A stretch of 64,000 nt of DNA from Brevibacterium ravenspurgense. GTDB lineage: Bacteria > Actinomycetota > Actinomycetes > Actinomycetales > Brevibacteriaceae. Both the position numbers and the translations under genes were made by a program. The notes below the pieces were generated by a model. It was given only the letters and a program-made list of their open reading frames with translations. It did not search any database and had not been told where the DNA came from. Of this stretch, positions 1-8,395 are shown piece after piece. Each line of letters opens with the position of its first letter. The first letter of the stretch is position 1. The stretch spans positions 1-64,000 of the forward strand of contig NZ_LQQC01000010.1 of NCBI RefSeq assembly GCF_001584615.1, in the 5' to 3' direction.

Positions 1-95
1 GAAACGCCCGGTCCCCATTCCGAACCCGGAAGCTAAGCCTGACAGCGCTGATGGTACTGCACACATGTGTGGGAGAGTAAGACACTGCCGCAATC
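1..95 (+). rRNA. rrf: 5S ribosomal RNA, 3' part
   Basis: The window opens inside a 5S rRNA gene. The segment has the conserved CCATTCCGAACCCGGAAG loop and the GGGAGAGTA-type 3' helix strand followed by CTGCCG. About the first 20-25 bases lie outside the window. It would be the last gene of an rRNA operon and is followed directly by a strong terminator hairpin. The 3' end is placed by similarity and could be off by a few bases. Confidence 0.93.
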
Positions 96-104
96 ACCCA
101 TAAC

Positions 105-173
105 GAAGGCCCTGACAGGTCGCCCCCGAGGGTTGAGCATTGATTTGCTCCCCGGGGCACCTGCAGGGCCTTC
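105..173 (+). terminator. rRNA operon terminator hairpin
   Basis: A 10-bp outer stem (GAAGGCCCTG at 105-114 pairing with CAGGGCCTTC at 164-173) encloses further pairing (AGGT 117-120 with ACCT 159-162, then a GC-rich inner helix). It lies just after 5S rRNA, as expected for the operon terminator. There is no T-run, which is common in actinobacterial terminators. Confidence 0.75.
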
Positions 174-200
174 ACCCATTTCTGCTGAAATCATCCAGCA

Positions 201-209
201 TGCTATGTA
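201..209 (+). promoter_or_regulatory. extended -10 promoter, probably leaderless mRNA
   Basis: TGCTATGTA matches an extended -10 (TGN followed by TATGTA at 204-209). The start codon lies at 220, 10 nt after the hexamer, and there is no Shine-Dalgarno sequence before it. This suggests a leaderless or nearly leaderless transcript for the downstream oxygenase gene. Inference from spacing only. Confidence 0.4.
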
Positions 210-219
210 GTGTTACCGC

Positions 220-1236
220 ATGGCCACAGCTATTTCGAACCGGATCATTCAAGCTCCTATGGCCGGTGGACCCACAACACCGTCTTTGGTGAAAGCAGTC
301 CACGATGCCGGTGCACTCGGCTTCTTAGCCGGCGGGTATCTGAGCCCACAGGCCCTTGACCAGCAGATTGTCGATGTCGGCGACCGGCAGTTTGGCGTGA
401 ACCTCTTCGTTCCGGAGGCGCACCACCCTAAGTACGAGGATCTCGATTCCTACAGAAATGCTCTGCAGCCAGCGTTTGCCGAGCTTGGTGTAGACCTGCC
501 AGCTGTCCCCTCGTTCACGGACGATTCTTTTAACGCGAAGGTCGATATTGTTCTGCAGCGCCAACCTGGCTACTGCACTTTTACGTTTGGGCTTCCTGAC
601 ACGAGTGTCGTTTCTTCTCTTCAGTCCGTCGGCATTCGCGTCGGCATCACCGTCACCACCCCGTTTGAAGTAGTCATAGCTGAGGCAAACGGAGCGGACT
701 TCCTGATTCTTCAGGGTCCGGAGGCCGGCGGCCACAGCGCACAGTTTGACCAGTGGGCCGAACCGAGCACGCTCCCTTTGACAGCGTTTATTGACGAAGC
801 TCGCAGCAGAGTCACCCTTCCACTTGTTGCTGCCGGAGGCATCGGGACGCCCGCAGACGCAGCTATCCTTCTGGATCGAGGTGTCGATGCAGTTCAGATC
901 GGAACTCGGTTCCTCACCAGCTACGAGGCTGGGACAAAACCCTGCCACCGCCGTGCTCTCATAGAAGGCACCTACACCGAAACCACACGGACGCGTGCAT
1001 TCTCTGGACGTCCAGCCAGGGGTCTGCGCAACGAGTTCATTGACCGCTTTGATTCTGAAGCCGTGATCGGATATCCACAGGTGAACACCCTGGTCGGTTC
1101 TTTGAAGAAGGCAGCTGGCGATGATCCCGCTTGGCAGAACCTGTGGGCTGGAAGCAGATGGGCTGAATGCAGGGAACAGAGCGCGGTCGAAATCGTGCGC
1201 GAATTCTCGGAGTATCTGAACTCACACGGTTTCTGA
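220..1236 (+). CDS. nitronate monooxygenase (NMO / 2-nitropropane dioxygenase family)
   Basis: A 338-residue FMN-dependent TIM-barrel enzyme of the nitronate monooxygenase family, which oxidises alkyl nitronates to carbonyl compounds and nitrite. The N-terminal IIQAPMAGG strand, the GPEAGGHSA segment (the His found in the NMO active site) and the AAGGIGTPADAA phosphate-binding loop followed by DAVQIGTRFL are all present and in order. Length is typical. It stands alone after the rRNA terminator and is followed by an independent gene with its own RBS. The start ATG has no Shine-Dalgarno sequence. Physiological substrate unknown; detoxification of propionate-3-nitronate is the role known for bacterial relatives. 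Confidence 0.88.
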   Translation: MATAISNRIIQAPMAGGPTTPSLVKAVHDAGALGFLAGGYLSPQALDQQIVDVGDRQFGVNLFVPEAHHPKYEDLDSYRNALQPAFAELGVDLPAVPSFTDDSFNAKVDIVLQRQPGYCTFTFGLPDTSVVSSLQSVGIRVGITVTTPFEVVIAEANGADFLILQGPEAGGHSAQFDQWAEPSTLPLTAFIDEARSRVTLPLVAAGGIGTPADAAILLDRGVDAVQIGTRFLTSYEAGTKPCHRRALIEGTYTETTRTRAFSGRPARGLRNEFIDRFDSEAVIGYPQVNTLVGSLKKAAGDDPAWQNLWAGSRWAECREQSAVEIVREFSEYLNSHGF

Positions 1237-1304
1237 ACGTCCAAACTAGCTGGTAAGCGCGTCCACGATAGACTGTAGCCTGCAGATTTCAATAGGGGAG
1301 AACA

Positions 1305-2888
1305 GTGGCGAATTCATCATCACACGACGGACAGCGCAGCGAACGCCGTCCAGACCGCGGCAGCCGCTTCCAGCGCCGTGATTCCGGAACTGAGCGCAAG
1401 AACAACCGTCGCGACGGTCGTTCCTGGGATGGTGAGCGCCGCGATGCTGATCGTCGGAAGAAGTGGGACGGAGAGCGTCGCCGTGACGGTCGTTCCTGGG
1501 ATGGTGAGCGCCGTGATGGTGACCGTCGGAAGAAGTGGGACGGTGACCGCCGCCGTGACGGTCGTTCCTGGGATGGTGAGCGTCGCGATGGTGGCCGTCG
1601 GAAGAAGTGGGACGGAAAACCGCGCTTCAAAGACAATAAGCGCTCGGACCGTCGCCCCAAAAAGCGTGACGACCGTCCACGCTTCAATGCCCCTCCCATC
1701 CCTGAGGGCATCACAGGAAAAGAACTCCCCGGCCACGTCAAAAGCGAACTGCGCGGCCTGAGTGCGGAAAACTCGGAACGGACCGCCAAGCACATCGTTG
1801 CTGCAGGCTTCCTTCTCGACGTTGACCTCGACCAGGCCTACGAACACGCAAAAGCCGCCGCACGCAGCGCAGGCCGAATCGGTGCAGCCCGTGAAGCACT
1901 CGGCCTCGTCGCCTACCACAAGGGCCTGTACGACGAAGCTTCCCGCGAACTTCGCACGCACATGCGGATCACCGGCTCAAAAGACAACCTCGCGGTCATC
2001 GCCGATGCCGAACGCGGCCGCGGCAGGCCCCAAAAGGCAATCGACATGTTCGCGGATGCCAATCGCAATGATCTGAGCAAAGACATCTGGCTCGAACTGG
2101 CAATCGTCGCCGCGGGAGCCCACTCCGACCTGGGTGACCTTGAAACGGCCCGCAAGACGATTGAAGACGTCGGATTCACTGGCCACAAGCCCGCAAGCGC
2201 AATCCGCCTGCTGCAGGCGTATGCCGATCTGCTGCGCGTCAGTGGAGACAGCGAAACCGCGGACAAGTACGACAAACTCGCTCAGGTCACCGCCGAACGC
2301 ACCGGCCTGACCGATGCCTCTGAAGAAGTCGACATCATCGTCATCGAAGAAGAACTCGAAGACGAAGCCGCCGACGACAAGCAGACCGAAGAAGACCCCG
2401 CCGAAGACGAGCAGGCCGAGGAAGCGTCTGATAACGCGGAATCCGCGACTATCGAACTTGCTGAAGACGTTTCGGCTGACTCAGACTTGCGCGATGCTGG
2501 GACAGAGAAAGACGAGGAAGCCGGACCAGCCGTGGGGGACGACAAGTCTGAAGGAGCGCCCGCTGACGATGGGCCTGTTCCTGTGGCCGAAGGCAACACC
2601 CTCGAAGACGAAATCAACGAGGAAATGGCCGAAATCATGGCCGACATCGACGCTGCTCAGGAACAGCGAAAAGCCGATGAAAAGCCGGAAACCGCGGAAG
2701 CTGAAGCGGGTGAAGCCGCAGTCGCCGAAACAGAGGCTGCCAAATCCGAGCCCGCAGAAACCGAAACAGCTCCAGTATCCGAACCTGCACCTGAAGACAC
2801 GGAATCTGAGGACGCCGAAGCCAAGCGCCAGCCGAGCGTGGACGACGATCCGGAGCCGGGAGACACTCCTCCCATGTTTGACCTGTGA
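1305..2888 (+). CDS. TPR-like protein with Arg-rich repeat N-terminus and acidic C-terminus (Rv1691-like position)
   Basis: GTG start chosen because AGGGGAG lies at 1294-1300. The 527-residue protein has three parts. Residues 1-130 are strongly basic with three 24-residue repeats (DGRSWDGERRD..RRKKWDG). Residues about 135-330 are helical, TPR-like, and the only conserved part. Residues about 335-527 are very acidic (Glu/Asp/Ala runs) and end in PPMFDL. The genes that follow (HAD phosphatase, tiny protein, tlyA, nadK, recN) match the order Rv1691-Rv1696 of Mycobacterium tuberculosis, whose first member is also a TPR protein. Function unknown. The RGG-like basic tract suggests RNA or ribosome contact, but that is a guess. 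Confidence 0.75.
   Translation: MANSSSHDGQRSERRPDRGSRFQRRDSGTERKNNRRDGRSWDGERRDADRRKKWDGERRRDGRSWDGERRDGDRRKKWDGDRRRDGRSWDGERRDGGRRKKWDGKPRFKDNKRSDRRPKKRDDRPRFNAPPIPEGITGKELPGHVKSELRGLSAENSERTAKHIVAAGFLLDVDLDQAYEHAKAAARSAGRIGAAREALGLVAYHKGLYDEASRELRTHMRITGSKDNLAVIADAERGRGRPQKAIDMFADANRNDLSKDIWLELAIVAAGAHSDLGDLETARKTIEDVGFTGHKPASAIRLLQAYADLLRVSGDSETADKYDKLAQVTAERTGLTDASEEVDIIVIEEELEDEAADDKQTEEDPAEDEQAEEASDNAESATIELAEDVSADSDLRDAGTEKDEEAGPAVGDDKSEGAPADDGPVPVAEGNTLEDEINEEMAEIMADIDAAQEQRKADEKPETAEAEAGEAAVAETEAAKSEPAETETAPVSEPAPEDTESEDAEAKRQPSVDDDPEPGDTPPMFDL
1410..1625 (+). repeat. three 72-bp in-frame tandem repeats
   Basis: Three near-identical 72-bp units encode residues 36-107 of the TPR-like protein. 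Units differ at only a few codons (DADRR, DGDRR, DGGRR). Because the unit is a multiple of three, copy number can change without frameshift. Confidence 0.85.
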
Positions 2889-3868
2889 CAGGCTGGCTTT
2901 TCGACCTCGACGGTGTTGTCTATACCGGCCAAGCGGAGATTCCCGGGGCCGGTGCGGCGCTGAACGAACTCGCCGCTCACAGTCCCATCGCCTTCGTCAC
3001 GAACAACGCTTCGCGCTCCAACGCTGCAATGGCTGAGCACATTCGCAGCTTCGGCGTCGACATCGCCGACAGCCAGGTCATGACGTCCGCCATTGCGGGA
3101 GCACAGTCCCTGTCCGAGGTGCTGCCAGCGGGTTCTCGTGTGCTCATCGTCGGCAGCGAATTCCTCGCCGCCTGTGTGGAGCAGGCAGGCCTCGAACCCG
3201 TCCTGCCGACTGCTGACCTCGTCGACGAACTCGACAGCCAAAGGCAGCGAGTTGATGCTGTTCTCCAGGGGCTTGCCGCTGATGTGGGGAACATCGATCT
3301 GTGCTGCGCAATCGCCGCGGTGCGCGCCGGCGCGAAGTTCTGTGCAACCAACCCTGACCTCCGCCTGCCGAAAGAAACCGGGTTCTTCCCGGGCAACGGC
3401 TCTTTTGTGCGCATCGTGCAGGAATGTACGGGCATCGATCCCGAGGTGTTCGGCAAACCCGAAGCCACCATGCTCACTCTTGCAGCACAAGCCCAGAAAA
3501 TGAGCGACACCGTTATGGTCGGCGATCAGATCGCAACCGACATCGCTGCGGGCAAAGCAGCCGGTATGCGGACAGCCCTCGTGCTCACCGGCGTCGACTC
3601 CGTCCACTCGGCCCTGGCACTGCCGCCAAGCCAGCAGCCCGACGTCATTACCGCGTCGATTGCCACAGTCCGCGCCGCCGTCGAAGACATCCCGGCCGTC
3701 CGCTGCGACGGTGAGACCGCCGTGTGCGGCGAAGCCCGCGTGCACGTAGAAGACAACCGCATCGTTCACTCGGGACCAAACGCACACGCCACAGCCGCGG
3801 CTCTCGCTCTGTCTGCGCACCTCGATCGCCCGCTGGACGCTGGAACCCTTCCGGAGCGCTTCGCATGA
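2885..3868 (+). CDS. HAD-superfamily phosphatase (Rv1692-type, glycerol-3-phosphate phosphatase-like)
   Basis: A 327-residue HAD hydrolase. The nucleophile motif DLDGVVYTG is at the N-terminus (Asp7 and Asp9), VTNNASRS gives the Thr/Ser motif, KPEATM supplies the Lys, and VGDQIATDIAAGKAAGM supplies the metal-binding acidic residues. This is the NagD/PGP-like subfamily with a C2 cap. The M. tuberculosis orthologue by position, Rv1692, is a glycerol-3-phosphate phosphatase. The GTG start overlaps the preceding stop (GTGA), indicating coupled translation. Substrate here is inferred. Confidence 0.85.
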   Translation: MTGWLFDLDGVVYTGQAEIPGAGAALNELAAHSPIAFVTNNASRSNAAMAEHIRSFGVDIADSQVMTSAIAGAQSLSEVLPAGSRVLIVGSEFLAACVEQAGLEPVLPTADLVDELDSQRQRVDAVLQGLAADVGNIDLCCAIAAVRAGAKFCATNPDLRLPKETGFFPGNGSFVRIVQECTGIDPEVFGKPEATMLTLAAQAQKMSDTVMVGDQIATDIAAGKAAGMRTALVLTGVDSVHSALALPPSQQPDVITASIATVRAAVEDIPAVRCDGETAVCGEARVHVEDNRIVHSGPNAHATAAALALSAHLDRPLDAGTLPERFA

Positions 3869-4044
3869 TTGGCTCCACGACACCCGGCGCGAAACCGCAG
3901 CCGCCACCCACTCCGGACCGCGAGGAGCACAACCTGCGGGCGGCGCTCGATAAGATTCTCAGCGCGGAAACACCAGAAGCGGTTGAAGCCGCAGAAGCGC
4001 TGATTGACCGCATCGAATCGATTCTCGACGCGCGCGCATCATGA
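3865..4044 (+). CDS. small conserved hypothetical protein (Rv1693-like position)
   Basis: A 59-residue protein: proline-rich start (PGAKPQPPPTPDREEH), then an amphipathic helical segment rich in Ala and Glu (residues 24-56). The ATG overlaps the preceding stop (ATGA) and its own stop overlaps the tlyA start (ATGA). The position between the HAD phosphatase and tlyA is the same as that of the tiny Rv1693 in mycobacteria. No function known. Confidence 0.7.
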   Translation: MIGSTTPGAKPQPPPTPDREEHNLRAALDKILSAETPEAVEAAEALIDRIESILDARAS

Positions 4045-4928
4045 CGCTTCGCCTGGATGCAGCCCTCGTGGAGCGCGGCCTGGTCCGTTCCCGCAACCGA
4101 GCCCAACGCGAAATCCGCGCCGGCCGGGTCGCGGTCGACGGCAAGATCGCCATCAAACCCTCTGTTCCAGTCAACGACACTGCCGACATCACCGTGGACA
4201 ACGCAGATCCCTGGGTTGCTCGTTCGGCTCACAAGCTCATCGGCGCGCTCGACGCCTTCGCACTTGATGCCACCGGACTGAAGTGCCTGGACGCGGGAGC
4301 GTCCACGGGCGGCTTCACTCAGGTCCTTTTGTCACGAGGCGCCGAGCATGTCTGGGCGGTCGACGTCGGCACGGACCAGCTCGACTCGAGTCTCCGCGAA
4401 AACCCGGCGGTGACGAGCCTCGAAGAGCATAATCTTCGGGAGCTCACGGAGGACTGGGTCGACGGTCACAAGATGCAGATGACTGTCGCCGACGTGTCGT
4501 TCATTTCGCTGACCCTCATTGTCCGTCCGCTGCTGGAGAACACCGACGGTGATCTTCTGCTCATGGTCAAACCGCAGTTCGAAGCCGGCCGCAGCGCCCT
4601 GGACAAACACGGCGTGGTCACCGATCCGCAGGACCGTGCCGAAGCTGTGCGCTCCGTTGCAGAACACGTCACCGGTCTCGGAGCTCACGTGCGCGGGATC
4701 GTTCAATCCTCACTGCCGGGACCGACCGGCAACATCGAATACTTCCTGTGGGCGCACAAGGGGCAGACACAGCGGCCCCTGAGTTCCACCTCGGCGGGGG
4801 AGGGCCTCGACCTTGACAGCATTGCCGAGCACATACGCACGGGAGCCGAGCACCCGCTGACCATCCCCGCTCGAACAGAGCGGGAGGGCAACCGGGCTGA
4901 TAGTTTGGGTGGCAAGGAGGCTCGGTGA
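4041..4928 (+). CDS. tlyA: TlyA, 16S/23S rRNA 2'-O-methyltransferase
   Basis: A 295-residue protein with an N-terminal S4 RNA-binding domain (MTLRLDAALVERGLVRSRNRAQ, roughly residues 1-60) and a Rossmann methyltransferase domain with SAM loop DAGASTGGFTQ, then AVDVG and a FISL strand. TlyA 2'-O-methylates 16S C1409 and 23S C1920, which promotes subunit contact and capreomycin binding in mycobacteria. Residues after about 250 form a variable tail (LSSTSAGEGLDLDSIAEHIR). Coupled by overlap to both neighbours. Confidence 0.93.
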   Translation: MTLRLDAALVERGLVRSRNRAQREIRAGRVAVDGKIAIKPSVPVNDTADITVDNADPWVARSAHKLIGALDAFALDATGLKCLDAGASTGGFTQVLLSRGAEHVWAVDVGTDQLDSSLRENPAVTSLEEHNLRELTEDWVDGHKMQMTVADVSFISLTLIVRPLLENTDGDLLLMVKPQFEAGRSALDKHGVVTDPQDRAEAVRSVAEHVTGLGAHVRGIVQSSLPGPTGNIEYFLWAHKGQTQRPLSSTSAGEGLDLDSIAEHIRTGAEHPLTIPARTEREGNRADSLGGKEAR

Positions 4929-5848
4929 ATCGAAGAATCGTCGTCGTGGTGCATCCGCACCGCAAGAGTGCCCGCGCGGCTGCGCAGACTGTGTGCGCAA
5001 GCCTGATCGACCGCGGAATCACACCGGTGATCGCACAGCGCGAATACGCCAGCCTGTCGTCCTATGGCGACTTGGATCTGACCGGCATTGAGGTCCTCAG
5101 CGACTTCGCTGAACTCGACTCTGAAACCGGCCCCGAACTCGTCATGGTCCTAGGCGGGGACGGTACGATCCTGCGCGCAGCATCTCACTTCCACGGCACC
5201 GGCGTGCCGATCATGGGCATCAACCTGGGCCACGTGGGCTTTCTCGCAGAAGCCGAGCGCAAAGATCTCCACGACACCGTCGAAGCCGCAATCGCCCGCG
5301 ACTACGTCGTCGAACAGCGTATGAGCCTCGACATCACCGTCACCCTCGGCGACGAGGTGGTCCACGAAGACTGGGCGCTCAATGAGGCAACCGTGGAAAA
5401 AGACCGCGGCGCCTCGATGATCGAAGTGGTTGTCGGAGTCGACAGCCGTCCCGTTTCGTCATTCGGCTGCGATGGCGTCATCATGGGCACCCCGACCGGT
5501 TCGACCGCCTACGCGTTCTCGGCCGGCGGGCCGATTATCTGGCCGGACGTCGAAGCGCTCCTCATGGTGCCGATTTCAGCCCACGCGCTGTTCTCCACTC
5601 CGCTGGTCGTGTCGCCGTCCTCAACCCTGGGCGTGGAATTCCAGCCGGTGACACCCGGCACAAGGGCTGTCCTTTTCTGCGACGGGCGCTTCCGCTTCGA
5701 CCTGCCGGAAGGTGCACGCGTGGAAGCTCGCCGCTCGGCCGTCCCGGTGCCGCTGGCACGCCTGAACAAGGGAGTGTTCACCGACCGTCTGGTCGCCAAG
5801 TTCCAGCTGCCGGTCGCCGGCTGGCGCGGACCGGGGGGCCCGCGATGA
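4925..5848 (+). CDS. nadK: NAD kinase
   Basis: A 307-residue NAD kinase (ppnK) that phosphorylates NAD to NADP with ATP or polyphosphate. The GGDGT motif is at residues 77-81, followed by GINLGHVGFLAEAE. NEATVEK and the long glycine-rich loop TPTGSTAYAFSAGGPI complete the family signature. GTG start overlaps the tlyA stop (GTGA), with AAGGAGG just upstream. The last residues run into recN by an ATGA overlap. Confidence 0.96.
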   Translation: MNRRIVVVVHPHRKSARAAAQTVCASLIDRGITPVIAQREYASLSSYGDLDLTGIEVLSDFAELDSETGPELVMVLGGDGTILRAASHFHGTGVPIMGINLGHVGFLAEAERKDLHDTVEAAIARDYVVEQRMSLDITVTLGDEVVHEDWALNEATVEKDRGASMIEVVVGVDSRPVSSFGCDGVIMGTPTGSTAYAFSAGGPIIWPDVEALLMVPISAHALFSTPLVVSPSSTLGVEFQPVTPGTRAVLFCDGRFRFDLPEGARVEARRSAVPVPLARLNKGVFTDRLVAKFQLPVAGWRGPGGPR

Positions 5849-7554
5849 TTGAGGTTCTGCGCATTGAGAACCTCGGGGTGATAAAGGCCGCCGAGGTGGA
5901 GCTCTCTCCCGGTCTGACAGTCGTCACGGGAGAAACCGGAGCTGGCAAGACGATGTTCGTCACCGCCCTTGACCTCCTGCTGGGCGCTCGCAGCGGCAGC
6001 CACGTTGTGCGCGCCGGAGAAGACAAAGCGGTTGTTGAGGGAATCTTCGATATCGACAACCAGCCCGCAGTTGCTGAGCGAGTCGAAGACGCCGGCGGGG
6101 AAGCTGAAGGCGAACTCATCGTCACTCGGACAATTCCCGCGTCCGGTCGTGCTCGGGCAACCGCTGGCGGACGCACCGTTCCGGCCGGCCTGCTGTCAGA
6201 CATCGGCCAGGAACTCGTATCCATGCACGGCCAGTCCGAGCAGATGACCCTGCGCAGCCGCACCCGGCAGCGCGAACTGCTCGACAGCTACGGCGGTGAC
6301 GAACTTGCCAAGGTGCGCGATGCCTATTCCGCGGCCTACGCCAAGTGGACCTCCCTGAAAGAAGAGCACGCTGAACTGACCGCCACCTCGACCGAAAGAG
6401 CACAGCGGATTGAGTTCCTGGAAACCGCGCTCGAAAAGATTGAGGAAGTCCGCCCGCTCGAGGGCGAAGACGCCGAACTGACCGCCCTTGCCAACCGGCT
6501 GGCATCGGCTCACGAACTCAAAACCGCAGTCGCGGCGGCCCAGGCGGCACTCACCGGTGCCGACTGGGACGACGCCGCCAATGCTGTTGACCAGGTCAAT
6601 GCGGCCGCCGCACAGCTGAACCAGGCGGCCGCAGCGGATGAAACCCTCACGGAGCACGCCTCGGCTCTGACCGACCTGGGTCTGCAGCTGTCAGACCGGG
6701 CGGCACGACTGAGTGAATACCTGTCCGGCTTTGACGAGCTCGGCGAAAGGTCACTCGAAGACATCGAACAGCGGCGTGCAGACCTCGGCTCCCTGTCCGC
6801 CTACGGTGAGGACACCTCGGCGGTTCTGGCGTTTGAAACACAGGCCGGTGAGGAACTCCTGCGGCTGCGCGAAGCCGGTGAAAGCCTCGCCACCATGGAT
6901 GCGCAGGTCGAAGCCGCCGAAGCGGACATGCTCGAGAAGGGCGCGCAGCTGACCGAACAGCGGAAGAAGTCCGCGGACGGCTTTTCACAGGCTGTCGGTG
7001 CTGAACTCGCCGCGCTGTCCATGCCGAAGGCGTCGATCACCTTCGAAATCGAAGAAGCCGAACCGGCCGCCCACGGCTGCGACAGCGTGTCGCTGCTGTT
7101 CGCCGCTCACTCATCGACCGTGCCCGGCGAAATCGGCAAACTCGCCTCCGGCGGCGAACTGTCGCGCGTCATGCTCGCCATCGAAGTGGTCATGGCCCGC
7201 AGTGTGGCGTTCCCGACGTTTGTCTTCGACGAGGTCGACGCCGGAGTCGGCGGCCGGGCCGCCATTGAAATCGGTCGACGCCTGGCACAGCTGGCTGGGC
7301 ACTCGCAGGTCATCGTCGTCACTCACCTGGCGCAGGTCGCCGCGTGGGCGGACAACCACGTCACGGTTGCCAAAGACGACGCCGGAGAAGGCGTCGTCTC
7401 CGGAGTGACCGTGCTCAGCCGGGACGAACGGGAACACGAACTGGCACGCATGCTGTCCGGCCTGGCCGAATCCGATTCGGCACGCGAACACGCAGACGAA
7501 CTCCTGGCGATCGCCGCGCAGGAAAAATCCTCCTTCAGCGGCGTGAAAGAATAG
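5845..7554 (+). CDS. recN: DNA repair protein RecN
   Basis: A 569-residue SMC-like ATPase of double-strand-break repair. Walker A GETGAGKT lies near residue 30. A long Ala/Glu/Leu-rich coiled coil (about 160-370) follows, then the ABC signature ASGGELSRVMLA, Walker B TFVFDEVDAGVGG and the H-loop VVTHLAQVAAWAD. Length is normal. It sits between nadK and steA as in mycobacteria. Confidence 0.96.
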   Translation: MIEVLRIENLGVIKAAEVELSPGLTVVTGETGAGKTMFVTALDLLLGARSGSHVVRAGEDKAVVEGIFDIDNQPAVAERVEDAGGEAEGELIVTRTIPASGRARATAGGRTVPAGLLSDIGQELVSMHGQSEQMTLRSRTRQRELLDSYGGDELAKVRDAYSAAYAKWTSLKEEHAELTATSTERAQRIEFLETALEKIEEVRPLEGEDAELTALANRLASAHELKTAVAAAQAALTGADWDDAANAVDQVNAAAAQLNQAAAADETLTEHASALTDLGLQLSDRAARLSEYLSGFDELGERSLEDIEQRRADLGSLSAYGEDTSAVLAFETQAGEELLRLREAGESLATMDAQVEAAEADMLEKGAQLTEQRKKSADGFSQAVGAELAALSMPKASITFEIEEAEPAAHGCDSVSLLFAAHSSTVPGEIGKLASGGELSRVMLAIEVVMARSVAFPTFVFDEVDAGVGGRAAIEIGRRLAQLAGHSQVIVVTHLAQVAAWADNHVTVAKDDAGEGVVSGVTVLSRDEREHELARMLSGLAESDSAREHADELLAIAAQEKSSFSGVKE

Positions 7555-7558
7555 CCCC

Positions 7559-8389
7559 GTGGACACTGCAGAATCTGTTGAAAAAGGGCACGGCGGGATC
7601 ATCGCCGACCTCGTCGACGACATGGCGACGTTCGTTCACGCTCATCCCGACCTCCTCTTCAGCGCACTCGACCTTCCGGACATCCCCAAATCGATGTTCA
7701 AACGCCAAGCGCTGGTCGTATCCGCCGGGTACAACTACAAAGAGGACTTGGCAATGCTCAAGTCCTACATTCGGGAATACCGTCCGCTGCTCATCGGCGT
7801 TGACGCAGGCGCCGACGCGCTGCTCGAGGCCGGCCACCGCCCCGACATTGTGATCGGCAACCTCGACGCCGTGGGCGATTCGCCGCTTCTATCCGGCGCT
7901 GTGCTCATCGCCCACTACGGTCCAGACCGCCCTGCCGAGGGCATCCAGCGTTTGGAAAAAGAGGGACTGCACTACGACGTCCTGAAAACCGCCGGAACAA
8001 ACGAAGACGCGGGACTTCTGCTGGCGGACGCCCTCGGAGCGCCGCTCATCGTGTCCGTGGGCTCACCGGCCGTTATCGAATACGCCCACGCTGGTGCTGA
8101 AAGCCAGCCGTCGGCATATGTGGTCCGCATGATCCTCGGGTCACGCGTCGTCGACGCCAAGGGAGTGTCGCTGCTCTATCGGCAGCGCGCAGGATCCTGG
8201 CAGCTGGTGGTGCTCGCCCTGGCCGGCCTGCTGGCGCTCGCCGCAGCTCTGGCGGCCACCGAGTCCGGGCGTCTTCTGCTGGAGCTCATCGCCGCGCAGC
8301 TCGACGGCTTCTTCGGACTCTTCGGAGGCGGGAGCCCGCGCTCCGACGCACTGCTTCACACCCATCTACCGTCCGTTATCCAAGGCTGA
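7559..8389 (+). CDS. steA: SteA-like cytokinetic ring protein, short form
   Basis: A 276-residue protein similar to the C-terminal two thirds of Rv1697/SteA. There is a thiamin-pyrophosphokinase-like core (LIGVDAGADALLEAG, VIGNLDAVGD, then TAGTNEDAGLLLADALGAPLIVSVG) and a single transmembrane helix near residues 215-235 followed by a short external tail. In Corynebacterium SteA works with SteB in division and control of wall hydrolases. From memory the mycobacterial protein is about 393 residues. The N-terminal region of about 110 residues is absent here, and no extension exists upstream because recN ends 4 nt before. GTG start, weak RBS. The membrane topology fits the family. Confidence 0.8.
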   Translation: MDTAESVEKGHGGIIADLVDDMATFVHAHPDLLFSALDLPDIPKSMFKRQALVVSAGYNYKEDLAMLKSYIREYRPLLIGVDAGADALLEAGHRPDIVIGNLDAVGDSPLLSGAVLIAHYGPDRPAEGIQRLEKEGLHYDVLKTAGTNEDAGLLLADALGAPLIVSVGSPAVIEYAHAGAESQPSAYVVRMILGSRVVDAKGVSLLYRQRAGSWQLVVLALAGLLALAAALAATESGRLLLELIAAQLDGFFGLFGGGSPRSDALLHTHLPSVIQG

Positions 8390-8395
8390 GAACCC

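Noticed and set aside
2657..3907. 416-codon reverse-strand open frame
   Set aside because: Overlaps the end of the TPR-like gene and all of the HAD phosphatase gene on the other strand. Product is low-complexity and unrecognisable.
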